Part shown: positions 44,375 to 53,483 of the stretch, in pieces
How positions within the stretch are numbered: the first letter of the stretch is position 1
Layout of the letters: every line of letters begins with the position of its first letter
Source of the DNA: Agromyces protaetiae
GTDB taxonomy: Bacteria > Actinomycetota > Actinomycetes > Actinomycetales > Microbacteriaceae
Direction: 5' to 3'
DNA length: 64,000 bases
Assembly (NCBI RefSeq): GCF_004135405.1
Contig: NZ_CP035491.1
Span: 992,001-1,056,000 of the forward strand
The notes under the pieces: generated by a model
Databases searched by the model: none
What the model saw: the letters and a program-made list of their open reading frames with translations, nothing else
What the model was told of the DNA's origin: nothing
Position numbers and translations under genes: made by a program

Positions 44375-45799
44375 TCAAACGGCCGACGCGCCCGTAATGC
44401 CCACCGTCGACTCGATGACGGGCTTCATCTTCTTGTCGAGCGCCTCGAAGAACATCGACAGCGGGAACTCGTCGTCCATCACGAGGTCGGTGTAGCCCTT
44501 GGGCGGGCCCGCGAGCACCTCGCGCGGCAGCCCCTCGGCCCACATCGACGCGGGGTTCGGCGTCACGACCGACGAGACGAGTTCGTACGCCTTCAGCCAG
44601 TGCACGGTCTTCGGGCGGTCGATCGACTCCCAGTAGAGCTCGTCGATGGCGTCGCCGAGGCCGACGACGGCGTCGGCGACGCGCGTCCAGTCGAAGCTCA
44701 GCTCGACGTCGCGCCACTCGAGCACGTGCTGCTTGTGGAGCCACGCGAACAGCAGCTGCCCGCCGAGGCCGTCGTAGTTGCGCACGCGCGATCCCGTGAT
44801 CGCGAAGCGGAAGATGCGGTCGAAGATGACGGCGTACTGCACGAGCTTGGCGTGCTCGCGCGCGACGGGGCCGGCCGTGACATCCCGCTCGATCTTGACC
44901 GACTCGCGGAACGCCGTGAGGTCGCAGCGCAGCTCTTCGAGCGAGTACAGGAAGAACGGCATGCGCTGCTTGATCATGAACGGGTCGAACGGCAGGTCGC
45001 CGCGCATGTGGGTGCGGTCGTGGATGATGTCCCACATCACGAACGTGCGCTCGGCGAGCTCCTGGTCGTCGAGGAGGGCGGCGGCGTCGGCCGGCAGTTC
45101 CAGCTTCGTGATCTCGGATGCCGCGCGCACGACCCTGCGGTAGCGGGCGGCCTCGCGGTCCTGGAAGATCGCGCCCCACGTGAACGGCGGGATCTCGCGC
45201 ATCGCGACGGTCTCGGGGAAGAGCACGGCCGAGTTCGTGTCGTAGCCGGGCGTGAAGTCGACGAGGCGCAGGCTCACGAACAGCTTGTTGCCGTACTGGC
45301 CCGCTTCGAGTTCGGCGATGAACTCGGGCCAGATCGTCTCGACGACGAGCGCCTCGACGTGCCGGTCGGGCGATCCGTTCTGCGTGTACATCGGGAACAC
45401 GACGAGGTGGCGGACGCCGTCGACGCGGTGCTGCTGCGGCTGGAACTCGACGAGCGAATCGAGGAAATCGGGCACGCCGAGCCCCTCGGCCTGCCAGCGG
45501 CGGAAGTCGGCCTGCAGGGCGGCGAGGTACGCGGCGTCATGCGGGAAGCGCGGCGCGAGCGCGGCGACCGACTCGACGATGACGTCGACGAGGGCTGATG
45601 CCTCGGCGCGGTCGGCATCCTCGGCGACCGAGCCGTCCTTCACCTGCAGCGACTGCAGCGTCGTCGCGGCGTCCTTCAGCGCGAGCCAGGATGCGTCGTG
45701 CTCGACGCCGTCGGCGAGGGCGATCGTGGCGGCGGTGACGACCTCGTCCTCGAGGACCTCGGGTTCGCCCACGATGGTGTCGACACTGGTCTGCGACAT
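44375..45799 (-). CDS. DUF6421 protein
   Basis: It has 474 residues, an actinobacterial family of unknown function. Conserved blocks include FPMYTQNGSPDRHVEALVVE, FVMWDIIHDRTHMRGDLPFD and LLFAWLHKQHVLEWRDVELS. The His-rich HDRTHMRGDLPFDPF motif looks like a metal site, so an enzyme activity is possible. It is first in a two-gene operon with the SDR, suggesting a shared pathway. The upstream region is a 352-bp gene-free gap. Confidence 0.85.
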   Translation of the reverse strand: MSQTSVDTIVGEPEVLEDEVVTAATIALADGVEHDASWLALKDAATTLQSLQVKDGSVAEDADRAEASALVDVIVESVAALAPRFPHDAAYLAALQADFRRWQAEGLGVPDFLDSLVEFQPQQHRVDGVRHLVVFPMYTQNGSPDRHVEALVVETIWPEFIAELEAGQYGNKLFVSLRLVDFTPGYDTNSAVLFPETVAMREIPPFTWGAIFQDREAARYRRVVRAASEITKLELPADAAALLDDQELAERTFVMWDIIHDRTHMRGDLPFDPFMIKQRMPFFLYSLEELRCDLTAFRESVKIERDVTAGPVAREHAKLVQYAVIFDRIFRFAITGSRVRNYDGLGGQLLFAWLHKQHVLEWRDVELSFDWTRVADAVVGLGDAIDELYWESIDRPKTVHWLKAYELVSSVVTPNPASMWAEGLPREVLAGPPKGYTDLVMDDEFPLSMFFEALDKKMKPVIESTVGITGASAV

Positions 45800-46151
45800 G
45801 GGAACCTCCGTTCCTCGAGGTCTGGCCGCCGTGTGCGCGGCGGGACGGTGCGACGACGGGAATCGCCGCGTTCATCAAGGCTAAGAGGCGAACCGCGCCG
45901 GTTGGTTGAGCTAGAACGCGGGAATCGTGCGTTCTGCGGGGTTATCGCGCGGATTTCCACCGTCCCGCGCAGTGAACCGGCGTGCGTGCCAGCCCGGAGG
46001 CCGTTTCGGACAGCACTGGGGGCGGCTGCGCCATCCGGGCCGAGAACGCGCGCCGATTCCGCCGCCGCGACGAGGGATGCTCCGGACGACGTGCCCCCGA
46101 GGCATCCGTAGCGTCAGCGACATCCCCCGATACCGAAAGGAAGCAGTCATC
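45800..46151. other. 352-bp gene-free divergent intergenic region
   Basis: Between DUF6421 (leftward) and the lipoprotein gene (rightward) I see no convincing gene. It contains a 7-bp inverted repeat (AGAACGC 45913-45919, GCGTTCT 45929-45935), one copy of GAGGCATCC at 46099, and the lipoprotein's GAAAGGAAG binding site near 46136. The open frame running through it upstream of the lipoprotein has no start signal and no protein-like composition. Confidence 0.6.
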
Positions 46152-46706
46152 ATGAACGCCAAGAAGACGAGCGCCGCGGTGCTCGTGGGAGCGCTGAGCG
46201 TCGCCGCCCTCGCCGGATGCGCCAGTCTTCGCGGACAGGACGGCGCGGCCCAGCCCGCCCCGCAGATCCAGTCCCAGACCGAACTGCAGGACATGGCTCG
46301 CGCGGAGGCCGCGCAGCTGCGTCTCGAGATCCGCAACCGCGAGCGCGCGATCAATGCCGCGAGCGACCGCCTGCAGGGGCTCGCCGACGCGTGGCAGCAG
46401 CGGCACTCGACGCTCACGCCGTCGCAGGTCGGCTCGTACGTCGCCGACGCGCTGCGTCAGGACAAGCAGGATGCCTCTCGCTTCCTGACTCCGTCGTCGG
46501 TCACACAGTTCGTGTCGCCGCCGTCGGCCGTCGAGTCGATGCGGCTCGACAAGAAGAACCTCCGCGTGCCGGTCGCCGACACCGTCGACGACGACCTCAG
46601 CCCCACGGCCCCTCGCCCCGAGGAGACGCCCACCCCGACGCCGCCCGGCTCCTCCGAGCAGGTGCGCCAGGTGAAGCAGGACGAGTCGCGCGAAGGCGCG
46701 GAATGA
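46152..46706 (+). CDS. Lipoprotein with coiled-coil middle region
   Basis: It has 184 residues. The signal peptide ends in the lipobox LAGC with Cys23, so it is anchored to the outer face of the membrane. Residues about 45-90 are helical and charged (RAEAAQLRLEIRNRERAINA) and the last 50 are Pro/Thr-rich and disordered. No family is recognised. A strong terminator follows directly. Confidence 0.78.
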   Translation: MNAKKTSAAVLVGALSVAALAGCASLRGQDGAAQPAPQIQSQTELQDMARAEAAQLRLEIRNRERAINAASDRLQGLADAWQQRHSTLTPSQVGSYVADALRQDKQDASRFLTPSSVTQFVSPPSAVESMRLDKKNLRVPVADTVDDDLSPTAPRPEETPTPTPPGSSEQVRQVKQDESREGAE

Positions 46707-46713
46707 TCGGTCG

Positions 46714-46748
46714 CGAACGCGGGATCCCCGAGCGGGATCCCGCGTTCG
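46714..46748 (+). terminator. Strong hairpin after the lipoprotein gene
   Basis: CGAACGCGGGATCCC (46714-46728) pairs perfectly with GGGATCCCGCGTTCG (46734-46748) across a five-base loop, starting eight bases after the stop codon. No T-run follows, as is usual in this G+C range. Confidence 0.82.
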
Positions 46749-46794
46749 TGCGCGTGCGGGGCTTCGAGTGCGCCTGTCGGCGGTCGTCGTCAGA

Positions 46795-47574
46795 ATGGGT
46801 GACGTGACAGCGACGGATGCCTCGGCGCCCACCGCGCTCGACGTGGTCCGCGCGCTCGACGAGCGCGCCGACCCCGTACGGGCGGCCGGCTCGCAGGGGT
46901 TCTTCAAGACCGGGCCGGGCGAGTACGGCGAGGGCGACGTGTTCCTCGGCGTGACGGTGCCTGCGACACGGGCGGTCGCCAAGCGGTTCGCCGACCTGCC
47001 GCAGGCCGAGATCGACGTGCTCCTCGAGAGCCCGGTGCACGAGCACCGGCTGTGCGGGCTCGTCGTCATGGTCGATCGCTTCCGCAGTGCGGGCCGCCCG
47101 CGCACGCGCGACGACGCGCTGAGGCTCGACCTGCACCGGGCGTACCTCGCGCACGTCCGCGCCGGGCGCGTCGACAACTGGGACCTCGTCGACGCCTCGG
47201 CCGAGTACCTCGTGGGCGGGATCTTCTACGAGATCGCACCCGTGCCCGAGGTCATGCCGGCACTCGTCGCCGAGTTCGCGGCATCCGACTCCCTCTGGGA
47301 GCGCCGCGTCGCGACCCTTGCGACCTTCGCGGCGATCAAGGCCGGCGACTCGCGACCGGCGCTCGCCGTCGCCGAGGTGCTCGTCGGAGACCGCGAAGAC
47401 CTCATCCGCAAGGCCGTGGGGTGGATGCTCCGCGAGGTCGGCAAACGTGTGAGTCTCGACGACCTCCTCGGCTTCCTCGACGAGTATGCGGCCCGGGTGC
47501 CGCGCACGATGCTGTCGTATGCGACCGAGCATCTGAGCGCCGAGCAGCGGGCCGGCTACCGCGCGATGCGGTGA
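46795..47574 (+). CDS. AlkD-family DNA alkylation repair protein
   Basis: DNA glycosylase made of HEAT-like repeats, removing N3- and N7-alkylpurines. It has 259 residues from ATG 46795. Family marks are FFKTGPGEYGEGDVFLGVTV, WDLVDASAEYLVG with the catalytic Asp in the NWDLVD motif, and the C-terminal IRKAVGWMLREVGKRV and PRTMLSYATEHL. These are typical of AlkD. It is a single gene with no visible operon partners. Confidence 0.92.
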   Translation: MGDVTATDASAPTALDVVRALDERADPVRAAGSQGFFKTGPGEYGEGDVFLGVTVPATRAVAKRFADLPQAEIDVLLESPVHEHRLCGLVVMVDRFRSAGRPRTRDDALRLDLHRAYLAHVRAGRVDNWDLVDASAEYLVGGIFYEIAPVPEVMPALVAEFAASDSLWERRVATLATFAAIKAGDSRPALAVAEVLVGDREDLIRKAVGWMLREVGKRVSLDDLLGFLDEYAARVPRTMLSYATEHLSAEQRAGYRAMR

Positions 47575-47688
47575 CGCCGTGATGCGGTGACGCGGTCGTA
47601 CCGCGAAACAGGCATAGCCAAGGCATAGGGTCGTCGCTTAGCCTCGACGGAGCACCCCGCCCCCTCCCACTCGAAACGAGGCACCTCC

Positions 47689-48216
47689 ATGGCTGCATCC
47701 AGCCTGTCCCCCGCCGTCAAGCTCCTCTTCCCGACCATCGGACTCGTCGGCTCCGCCGCGGTCACCGTCGTCGGCGCGCTCCTCACGTCGCAGGCCAACA
47801 CGACCCTCGTGACCGCGCTCACGAGCCAGACCGAGACGACCGTCATCGACGTCTACGCGAGCCAGTCGGCCGTGCAGATCTTCGCGGCCGTGCTCGGCGC
47901 CGGCATCGTCGGCATCGTCGTCTCGCTCGCCGCGTTCGCGCTGCTCATCGGCCTCGGCGCCTTCTCGTCGTCCGACGAAGAGCCCGCCCTGCCCGCCGAC
48001 GCGGACGACGACTTCGACGACGTCGAAGAACTCGAAGTCGCGGTCGCTCCGGTCGCCGCCGCTCCCGCGGTCGACGAGGTCGTCGCCGACGCCCCGATCG
48101 CCGAAGCCGTCGAGTCGACCGAGGTCGCCGCGGCCGAGGCCGAGGGTGCGATCGACGACGTCGCAGAGGCCGCCGCAGCCGAGGCCGACGTCGAGGACGA
48201 CGCCAAGAAGGCCTGA
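47689..48216 (+). CDS. Two-helix membrane protein with acidic, Ala/Val-rich tail
   Basis: It has 175 residues. Two hydrophobic segments (LLFPTIGLVGSAAVTVVGAL and GAGIVGIVVSLAAFALLIGL) are separated by a Thr/Ser-rich loop (NTTLVTALTSQTETTVIDVY). The last 80 residues are strongly acidic and almost free of aromatic residues. No family is recognised. It is well bounded, with a purine-rich site before the ATG and a terminator after the stop. Confidence 0.7.
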   Translation: MAASSLSPAVKLLFPTIGLVGSAAVTVVGALLTSQANTTLVTALTSQTETTVIDVYASQSAVQIFAAVLGAGIVGIVVSLAAFALLIGLGAFSSSDEEPALPADADDDFDDVEELEVAVAPVAAAPAVDEVVADAPIAEAVESTEVAAAEAEGAIDDVAEAAAAEADVEDDAKKA

Positions 48217-48233
48217 CCTGCCCCACAGCTCGG

Positions 48234-48271
48234 AACGGGCGCCGATCTGGGAATCCAGGGCGGCGCCCGTT
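48234..48271 (+). terminator. Hairpin terminator with nested stem
   Basis: AACGGGCGCCG (48234-48244) pairs with CGGCGCCCGTT (48261-48271), with CTGG and CCAG pairing inside the loop. It lies 17 bp after the stop and is followed by a short TTC. Confidence 0.8.
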
Positions 48272-48281
48272 TCGGCGTTCC

Positions 48282-48329
48282 AGCGGCTTCGGGTCTGAGC
48301 GGCTTCGGGTCTGAGCGGCTTCGGGTCTC
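48282..48329. repeat. Three tandem 16-bp repeats (AGCGGCTTCGGGTCTG)
   Basis: Copies are at 48282-48297, 48298-48313 and 48314-48329, the last differing only at its final base. The end of copy three reaches the stop codon of the convergent acs gene. This is a small direct-repeat expansion; copy number could vary between strains. Confidence 0.9.
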
Positions 48330-50349
48330 AGCCCGCGAGCACCTCGGCGATGCGCGTCGGCACGGTGGAGTCCTGCAGCGAGGTCGTGTCGCCGAGCGTG
48401 CGGCCCTCGGCGAGGTCGACGAGCAGGCGCCGCATGATCTTGCCCGAGCGGGTCTTCGGCAGCTCCTTCACGAACACGAGATCGCGCGGCTTCGCGATGG
48501 GGCCGATCGCGGTGGCGACGTGCGCGCGGAGCGCGGCGGCCCGGGCGAGGGCCTCGGGCGAGACATCCGCCCGATGTTCCGCACCGTCTGCCGTGACGAC
48601 GAACGCCGCGATCGCTTCGCCCGTCGTGTCGTCGGAGACGCCGACGACCCCCGCCTCGGCGACCGACGGGTGCGCGACGAGCGCCGACTCGATCTCGATC
48701 GTCGAAAGCCGGTGGCCCGAGACGTTGATGACGTCGTCGACACGGCCGAGGAGCCAGACGTCGCCGTCGGCGTCGAGCCGCGCGCCGTCGCCCGAGAAGA
48801 AGAAGCCGCGGTGTGCGAAGCGCGCCCAGTACGAGTCGCGGTACCGCTCGGGGTTGCCCCACACCGTGCGGGCCATGCCGGGCCAGGTGCCGTCGATGAC
48901 GAGGTAGCCGCCCTGGCCGCGGGCGACGTCGTCGCCATGGTCGTCGACGACGCGCGTCGTGAGGCCGGGGAGCGCGTGCAGCGACGAGCCCGGCTTGAGC
49001 GTCGAGAGTCCCGGGAGCGGCGCCATGACCGCGGCGCCCGTCTCGGACTGCCACCACGTGTCGACGATCGGTGCGCGGCCCACGCCGATCTCGGCCCGGA
49101 ACCACTCCCACGCGGCGGGGTTGATCGCCTCGCCGACCGAGCCGAGCAGACGGATCGTCGAGAAGTCCCAGCCGCCTGAGGGCACGTTTACGGCTCCGGC
49201 CGCGAGCCCCTCGGGGAACCAGCTCATGAACGACCGCACGAGGGTGGGCGCCGTGTAGTACGTCGTGACGCCGTAGCGCTCGATGATCTCGAAGTGCCGC
49301 CCCGCGTGCGGGGTGTTGGGCGTGCCCTCGTAGATGACGCTCGTCATGCCGTGGAGGAGCGGCCCGTAGAGCACGTAGCTGTGCGCCGTGACCCACGCGA
49401 GGTCGGCCGTGCACCAGTACACGTCGGAATCGGGCTTCGCGTCGAACACCGAGCGGAAGGTGCTTGCGACATGGGTCAGATACCCGCCGGTCGTGTGCAC
49501 GAGGCCCTTGGGCTTCCCGGTCGTGCCTGACGTGTAGATGATGAAGAGCGGGGTCTCGGCGTCGAAGGCTTGGGCATCATGGCGGTCGGATGCCTCTGCC
49601 AGCGCCTCGTGCCACCAGACGTCGCGGCCCGTGGTGAACGGGGTGTCGGGCGTCTCGTCGCCCGTGCGGCGCACGACGACGACGTGCTCGACGTGGTCGA
49701 GCCCCGCGACGGCTTCATCGACCGCGGCCTTCACACCGACGGCCGTGCCGCGGCGGAACTGCCCGTCGCTCGTGACGACGACCTTCGCCCGCGTGTCTTC
49801 GACGCGGAATCGCAGCGCCTCGGCGCTGAACCCGCCGAACACGAGCGAGTGCACGGCGCCGAGCCGCGCGACCGCGAGCGTCGCGACGACGGTCTCGATG
49901 AGCACGGGCAGGTAGAGCACGACGCGGTCGCCCTGTTCGACCCCGAGCGCCGCGAGGGCGTTCGCCGCGCGCGACACCTCGCGCTCGAGTTCGGCGTAGG
50001 TGATCGAACGACGGTCGCCGCGCTCGCCCTCGAAGTGGAACGCGACGCGGTCGCCGTGTCCTGCCGAGACGTGCCGGTCGACGGCGTTCACCGCGGCGTT
50101 CAGCTGCCCGCCCGCGAACCAGGTCGCCTTCGGGATCGTCGTGCCCGAGGCATCCGTCGGCTCCCACGTGTGCAGGGTCTGCCAGGGCTCCGCCCACTCG
50201 AGCAGCGAAGACTCGCGCGCCCAGAACGCGAGCGGGTCGGCGGCGGCAGCCTCGACGAAGGCTGCGTCGACGTTGGCCTGCGCGGCGAAGGCGGGGTCGG
50301 GCGGGTAGACCGCCGCGTCGCCGCCGAGGGCCGTGATGGGGGCGGACAT
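48328..50349 (-). CDS. acs: Acetyl-CoA synthetase (AMP-forming)
   Basis: Activates acetate to acetyl-CoA through acetyl-AMP. It has 673 residues, the family length. Adenylation motifs are PLFIIYTSGTTGKPKGLVHT, the acyl-pocket region VDTWWQSETGAAVMAP, FFFSGDGARLDADGDVWLLG and the hinge with GRVDDVINVSGHRLSTIEIE. The C-terminal acetylation-site lysine is in TRSGKIMRRLL. The frame stays open further upstream, but only from 50349 is it protein-like. It lies 124 bp downstream of the SsuABC-type operon. Confidence 0.95.
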   Translation of the reverse strand: MSAPITALGGDAAVYPPDPAFAAQANVDAAFVEAAAADPLAFWARESSLLEWAEPWQTLHTWEPTDASGTTIPKATWFAGGQLNAAVNAVDRHVSAGHGDRVAFHFEGERGDRRSITYAELEREVSRAANALAALGVEQGDRVVLYLPVLIETVVATLAVARLGAVHSLVFGGFSAEALRFRVEDTRAKVVVTSDGQFRRGTAVGVKAAVDEAVAGLDHVEHVVVVRRTGDETPDTPFTTGRDVWWHEALAEASDRHDAQAFDAETPLFIIYTSGTTGKPKGLVHTTGGYLTHVASTFRSVFDAKPDSDVYWCTADLAWVTAHSYVLYGPLLHGMTSVIYEGTPNTPHAGRHFEIIERYGVTTYYTAPTLVRSFMSWFPEGLAAGAVNVPSGGWDFSTIRLLGSVGEAINPAAWEWFRAEIGVGRAPIVDTWWQSETGAAVMAPLPGLSTLKPGSSLHALPGLTTRVVDDHGDDVARGQGGYLVIDGTWPGMARTVWGNPERYRDSYWARFAHRGFFFSGDGARLDADGDVWLLGRVDDVINVSGHRLSTIEIESALVAHPSVAEAGVVGVSDDTTGEAIAAFVVTADGAEHRADVSPEALARAAALRAHVATAIGPIAKPRDLVFVKELPKTRSGKIMRRLLVDLAEGRTLGDTTSLQDSTVPTRIAEVLAG

Positions 50350-50473
50350 GCGGCACTCCGATCGGACGGGAATCGAGGGATGCTTCGACGCTAACCCCGC
50401 CGCCGCGGACTCTGCCGCGCGGCCGACCACGGGCGTAACACCCGAGCGCGACGCGCGGTGCGCACGCGGGCGG

Positions 50474-51406
50474 TCACGCCCAGCGGCGCACGGCCCAGCG
50501 TTCGAAGAGGCCGAGGAGCGCATCGCTGAGCTTGCCGAGCACGGCGAGCAGGATGATCGCGAGGAAGATCCGGTCGATGCGGCCGTTGTTGCCCGAATCG
50601 ACGAGGAGGAAGCCGAGGCCCATCGAGCTCGCGATGAGCTCGGCGGCGACGAGGAACAGCCACGACTGCGCGAGCGCGAGGCGCAGCGCGGAGACGACCG
50701 ACGGCACGACGGCGGGCAGCTGCACGGTGCCGAACAGGCGGAGGCCCCCGAGGCCGAACGCGCGGCCCGCCTCGATGAGCTGGCGGTCGACGTGCCGCAG
50801 CGCAGACGCGACGATCGTGTACACGGGGAAGAACGCGCCGATCGCGATGAGCGTGATCTTCGACTCCTCGCCGATCTTGAGCCACAGGATGAGGAGCGGA
50901 ACCCACGCGAGCGACGGCACCGCGCGGATCGCGCCGAGCGTCGGAGAGAGGAGGATGTCGCCGAGCCTCGAGAGCCCGACGACGGCGCCCAGCACGAGAC
51001 CGATCGCGGCGCCGATCGCGAAGCCGATGAAGACGCGTTGCGTCGAGATCGCGACGTAGAGCCCGAGGAGGCCGCGCTCGGCGAGGTCGACCGCCGCGAG
51101 CCACACCATCTCGGGGCTCGGCAGCATCGACACGGGCACCGCGCCGCTCGTCGAGACGAGCTGCCACACGGCGAGCAGCACGATCGGGATGAGAGCGCCG
51201 CCGACGATGCGGAACCAGCGGCGGTCGACGAGGCGCGTGCGCGCGCCGTCGGAAGCGGAAGAAGCGGTGACGGATGCCTCGCCGACGCGCCGATCGACGC
51301 CCGAGGCGCCGGCGGCTCCGGCCGCGGCCGCACCGAGCGCACCGACCGACACGGGGGCGGCGAACTCGGCGTCGGCCGAGGTCACGTCAGGCGAGACATC
51401 CGTCAT
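50474..51406 (-). CDS. ssuC: SsuC/TauC-type ABC permease
   Basis: It has 310 residues. The N-terminal 60 are low-complexity (Ala/Ser/Val-rich), followed by six membrane helices and the EAA coupling motif EAGRAFGLGGLRLFGTVQLP. It forms an importer with the substrate-binding protein and ATPase just upstream, of the nitrate/sulfonate/taurine family. The start of 51406 lies five bases after the binding-protein stop. A sulfonate or taurine substrate is the most likely reading, but there is no ssuD or tauD gene next to it. Confidence 0.85.
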   Translation of the reverse strand: MTDVSPDVTSADAEFAAPVSVGALGAAAAGAAGASGVDRRVGEASVTASSASDGARTRLVDRRWFRIVGGALIPIVLLAVWQLVSTSGAVPVSMLPSPEMVWLAAVDLAERGLLGLYVAISTQRVFIGFAIGAAIGLVLGAVVGLSRLGDILLSPTLGAIRAVPSLAWVPLLILWLKIGEESKITLIAIGAFFPVYTIVASALRHVDRQLIEAGRAFGLGGLRLFGTVQLPAVVPSVVSALRLALAQSWLFLVAAELIASSMGLGFLLVDSGNNGRIDRIFLAIILLAVLGKLSDALLGLFERWAVRRWA

Positions 51407-51411
51407 GGTCG

Positions 51412-52455
51412 TCAGCCTTCGAAGCGCGACGCGTCGGCCTTCGTGGCGAACGAGTCCTCGATGATCGTGTCGAGCGCGTCGTCGACCTGCTGCTGCGTCG
51501 CGACGTCGCCGAGCTCGACGAAGATCGGGCCGATCTTCTTCAGCACCTTGACCTGCGCGTCGCCGGGGACGTGGTCGACGTCGAGGTTCGAGCGCTCCGT
51601 GATGACCTTCGTCGCGACCGCGAGGTCGAGGCCCGCGACGTCGGCGAGGATCTGCGCGGTCTCTTCGGGGTGCTCCTGCGCCCACGCACGAGCGTGCTCG
51701 TAGGCGTCGACGACGGCCTGCGCGACCTCGGGCTTGCTCTCGATGAAGTCCTCGCGGGCGTTCAGGAAGCCGTAGCTGTTGAAGTCGACGTTGCGGTAGA
51801 ACAGCGTCGCACCGGCCTCTTCGGCACCGGCCATGATCGGGTCGAGGCCCGCCCACGCGTCGACCGAGCCGTTCTGCAGGGCCGCCCAGCCGTCGGCGTG
51901 CTGCAGGTTCTGCACCGTGATGTCTTCGGGCGAGAGACCCTCGGCGGCGAGCGACTGGAGGAGGAAGAAGTACGGGTCGGTGCCCTTCGTCGCCGCGACC
52001 TGCTTGCCCTTCAAGTCTTCGACGCTCGAGATCGACGAGCCCGCGGGCGCGACGAGCGCGGCCCACTCGGGCTGCGAGTAGATGTCGATGACCTTGATGG
52101 GCGAGCCGTTCGAGCGCGCGAGGAGCGCGGCCGAACCGGCGGTCGAGCCGACCTCGACGGCACCGGCGCGGAGCGCCTCGTTGGCCTTGTTCGAGCCCGC
52201 CGACTGCACCCACGTGACCTCGAGGCCCGTGTCTTCGAGCCAGCCCTGGTCCTTGATGATGAGGCTCAGCGGGTTGTACGTCGCGAAGTCGATCGCGAGG
52301 GTCTGGCCCTCGAGCGACACCGCCTCACCGGCCTCGGCGGTCGACGCGGGCTCGGCGGCCGGGGCGTTCTCGCCCGCGACGCAGCCGCTGAGGAGGAGGG
52401 CGCTCGCGGCGGCGCCCGCGACGAGCGCGGCGCGGAGGGATCGGGTGGTGGTCAT
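51412..52455 (-). CDS. ssuA: Substrate-binding lipoprotein of the SsuABC-type importer
   Basis: It has 347 residues with a lipobox (LLLSGC, Cys25) and a disordered linker. The NMT1/SsuA-like domain begins LAIDFATYNPLSLIIKDQGW and contains LEVTWVQSAGSNKANEALRA and QVAATKGTDPYFFLLQSLAA. It captures the ligand outside the membrane. Family members bind aliphatic sulfonates, taurine, nitrate or pyrimidine precursors; the exact ligand is unknown. Confidence 0.9.
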   Translation of the reverse strand: MTTTRSLRAALVAGAAASALLLSGCVAGENAPAAEPASTAEAGEAVSLEGQTLAIDFATYNPLSLIIKDQGWLEDTGLEVTWVQSAGSNKANEALRAGAVEVGSTAGSAALLARSNGSPIKVIDIYSQPEWAALVAPAGSSISSVEDLKGKQVAATKGTDPYFFLLQSLAAEGLSPEDITVQNLQHADGWAALQNGSVDAWAGLDPIMAGAEEAGATLFYRNVDFNSYGFLNAREDFIESKPEVAQAVVDAYEHARAWAQEHPEETAQILADVAGLDLAVATKVITERSNLDVDHVPGDAQVKVLKKIGPIFVELGDVATQQQVDDALDTIIEDSFATKADASRFEG

Positions 52456-52504
52456 CGTGGCTCCTCGTTGGGTGGGGGTGGAGGGGTCGGATCGGATGGG
52501 CGGG

Positions 52505-53365
52505 TCAGTAGGGGAAGGCCGGGACGCCGGGCACCTGCTGGATGCCTCGGGCCTCACCGTGCCGGTCGATGCCGAGCCCGTCGAGCAGGCGCCCGCGGAG
52601 TTCGGCGAGTTCGGCGGAGCCGCGGTCGCGGGGACGATGGCCCGGCACGACGACGGTCTGCCGCACGACCGCGCCCGGACGGGCGGGGCCGAGTTCGTCG
52701 TCGTCGGGCTCCTGGCCGAGCAGGATGATGCGGTCGGCGAGCTGGAGCGCCTCGTCGACGTCGTGCGTGACGAGCAGCACGGTCGTCGGTTCGGCGGCGT
52801 GCACGTCGAGCAGGAGGTCTTGCATCTTGAGCCGCGTGAGCGCGTCGAGGGCGCCGAACGGCTCGTCGAGGAGGAGCACCGAGGGGTTGCGCGCGAGCGC
52901 ACGGGCGAGGGAGGCCCGCTGGGCCATGCCGCCCGAGATCTCACGCGGACGGTGGCCGCGGAAGTCGGCGAGCCCCACGAGCTCGGTCAGACGGTCGACC
53001 TGTTCGCGTGCCGCGGCGCGGGACGTGCCGCGCGGCAGACCGAGCGCGACGTTCTCGGAAACCGAGCGCCACGGCAGGAGGCGCGGCTCCTGGAACCCGA
53101 CGGCGCACCGCACGTCGAACTGGGCGACGGCCGTGCCGTCGATCGTCACGCGACCGGCGGTCGGACGGTCGAGGCCGCCCGCGAGGCGGAGGAGCGTCGA
53201 CTTGCCGCACCCGCTCGGGCCGAGGATCGCGATGATCTCGCCCGCCTCGACGACGAGGTCGAGGTCGCGCAGCACGGGCCGGCGGCCGCCGTCCGGGGCG
53301 GCGAACGCACGGCCGAGCGCGGCGAACTCGACCGAGGCCGCTGCGGCGCCTGAGGTCGCGGACAT
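52505..53365 (-). CDS. ssuB: ATP-binding protein of the SsuABC-type importer
   Basis: It has 286 residues. Walker A is ILGPSGCGKSTLLRLAGG, the signature ISGGMAQRASLARALARNPS, Walker B VLLLDEPFGALDALTRLKMQ and the H-loop VLLVTHDVDEALQLADRI. The C-terminal 60 residues are extra and include GAVVRQTVVVPGHRPRDRGS. First gene of the operon ssuB-ssuA-ssuC. The substrate is inferred from the family, not proven. Confidence 0.9.
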   Translation of the reverse strand: MSATSGAAAASVEFAALGRAFAAPDGGRRPVLRDLDLVVEAGEIIAILGPSGCGKSTLLRLAGGLDRPTAGRVTIDGTAVAQFDVRCAVGFQEPRLLPWRSVSENVALGLPRGTSRAAAREQVDRLTELVGLADFRGHRPREISGGMAQRASLARALARNPSVLLLDEPFGALDALTRLKMQDLLLDVHAAEPTTVLLVTHDVDEALQLADRIILLGQEPDDDELGPARPGAVVRQTVVVPGHRPRDRGSAELAELRGRLLDGLGIDRHGEARGIQQVPGVPAFPY

Positions 53366-53483
53366 GGCTGCTCCAAAGTCGAGGGGGATGCCCCGACGGT
53401 AGTTCGCCCCGAGACATCCGTCGCCATCCGGCGACCCACGACGTAACACGAGGCGGCAGAATGAAACGCATGACGAGGCAGGC

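Noticed and set aside
45927..46151. N-terminal extension of the lipoprotein gene
   Set aside because: The true ATG at 46152 begins a signal peptide with a lipobox and has its own binding site; the upstream frame is not protein-like.
48282..48329. CRISPR array
   Set aside because: The three repeats are directly adjacent with no spacers and there are no cas genes.
50350..51342. Large upstream in-frame extension of acs
   Set aside because: The open frame runs on for 331 codons, but it is antisense-like, Arg/Ser-rich and overlaps the ssuC permease. Only the part from 50349 matches the acetyl-CoA synthetase family.
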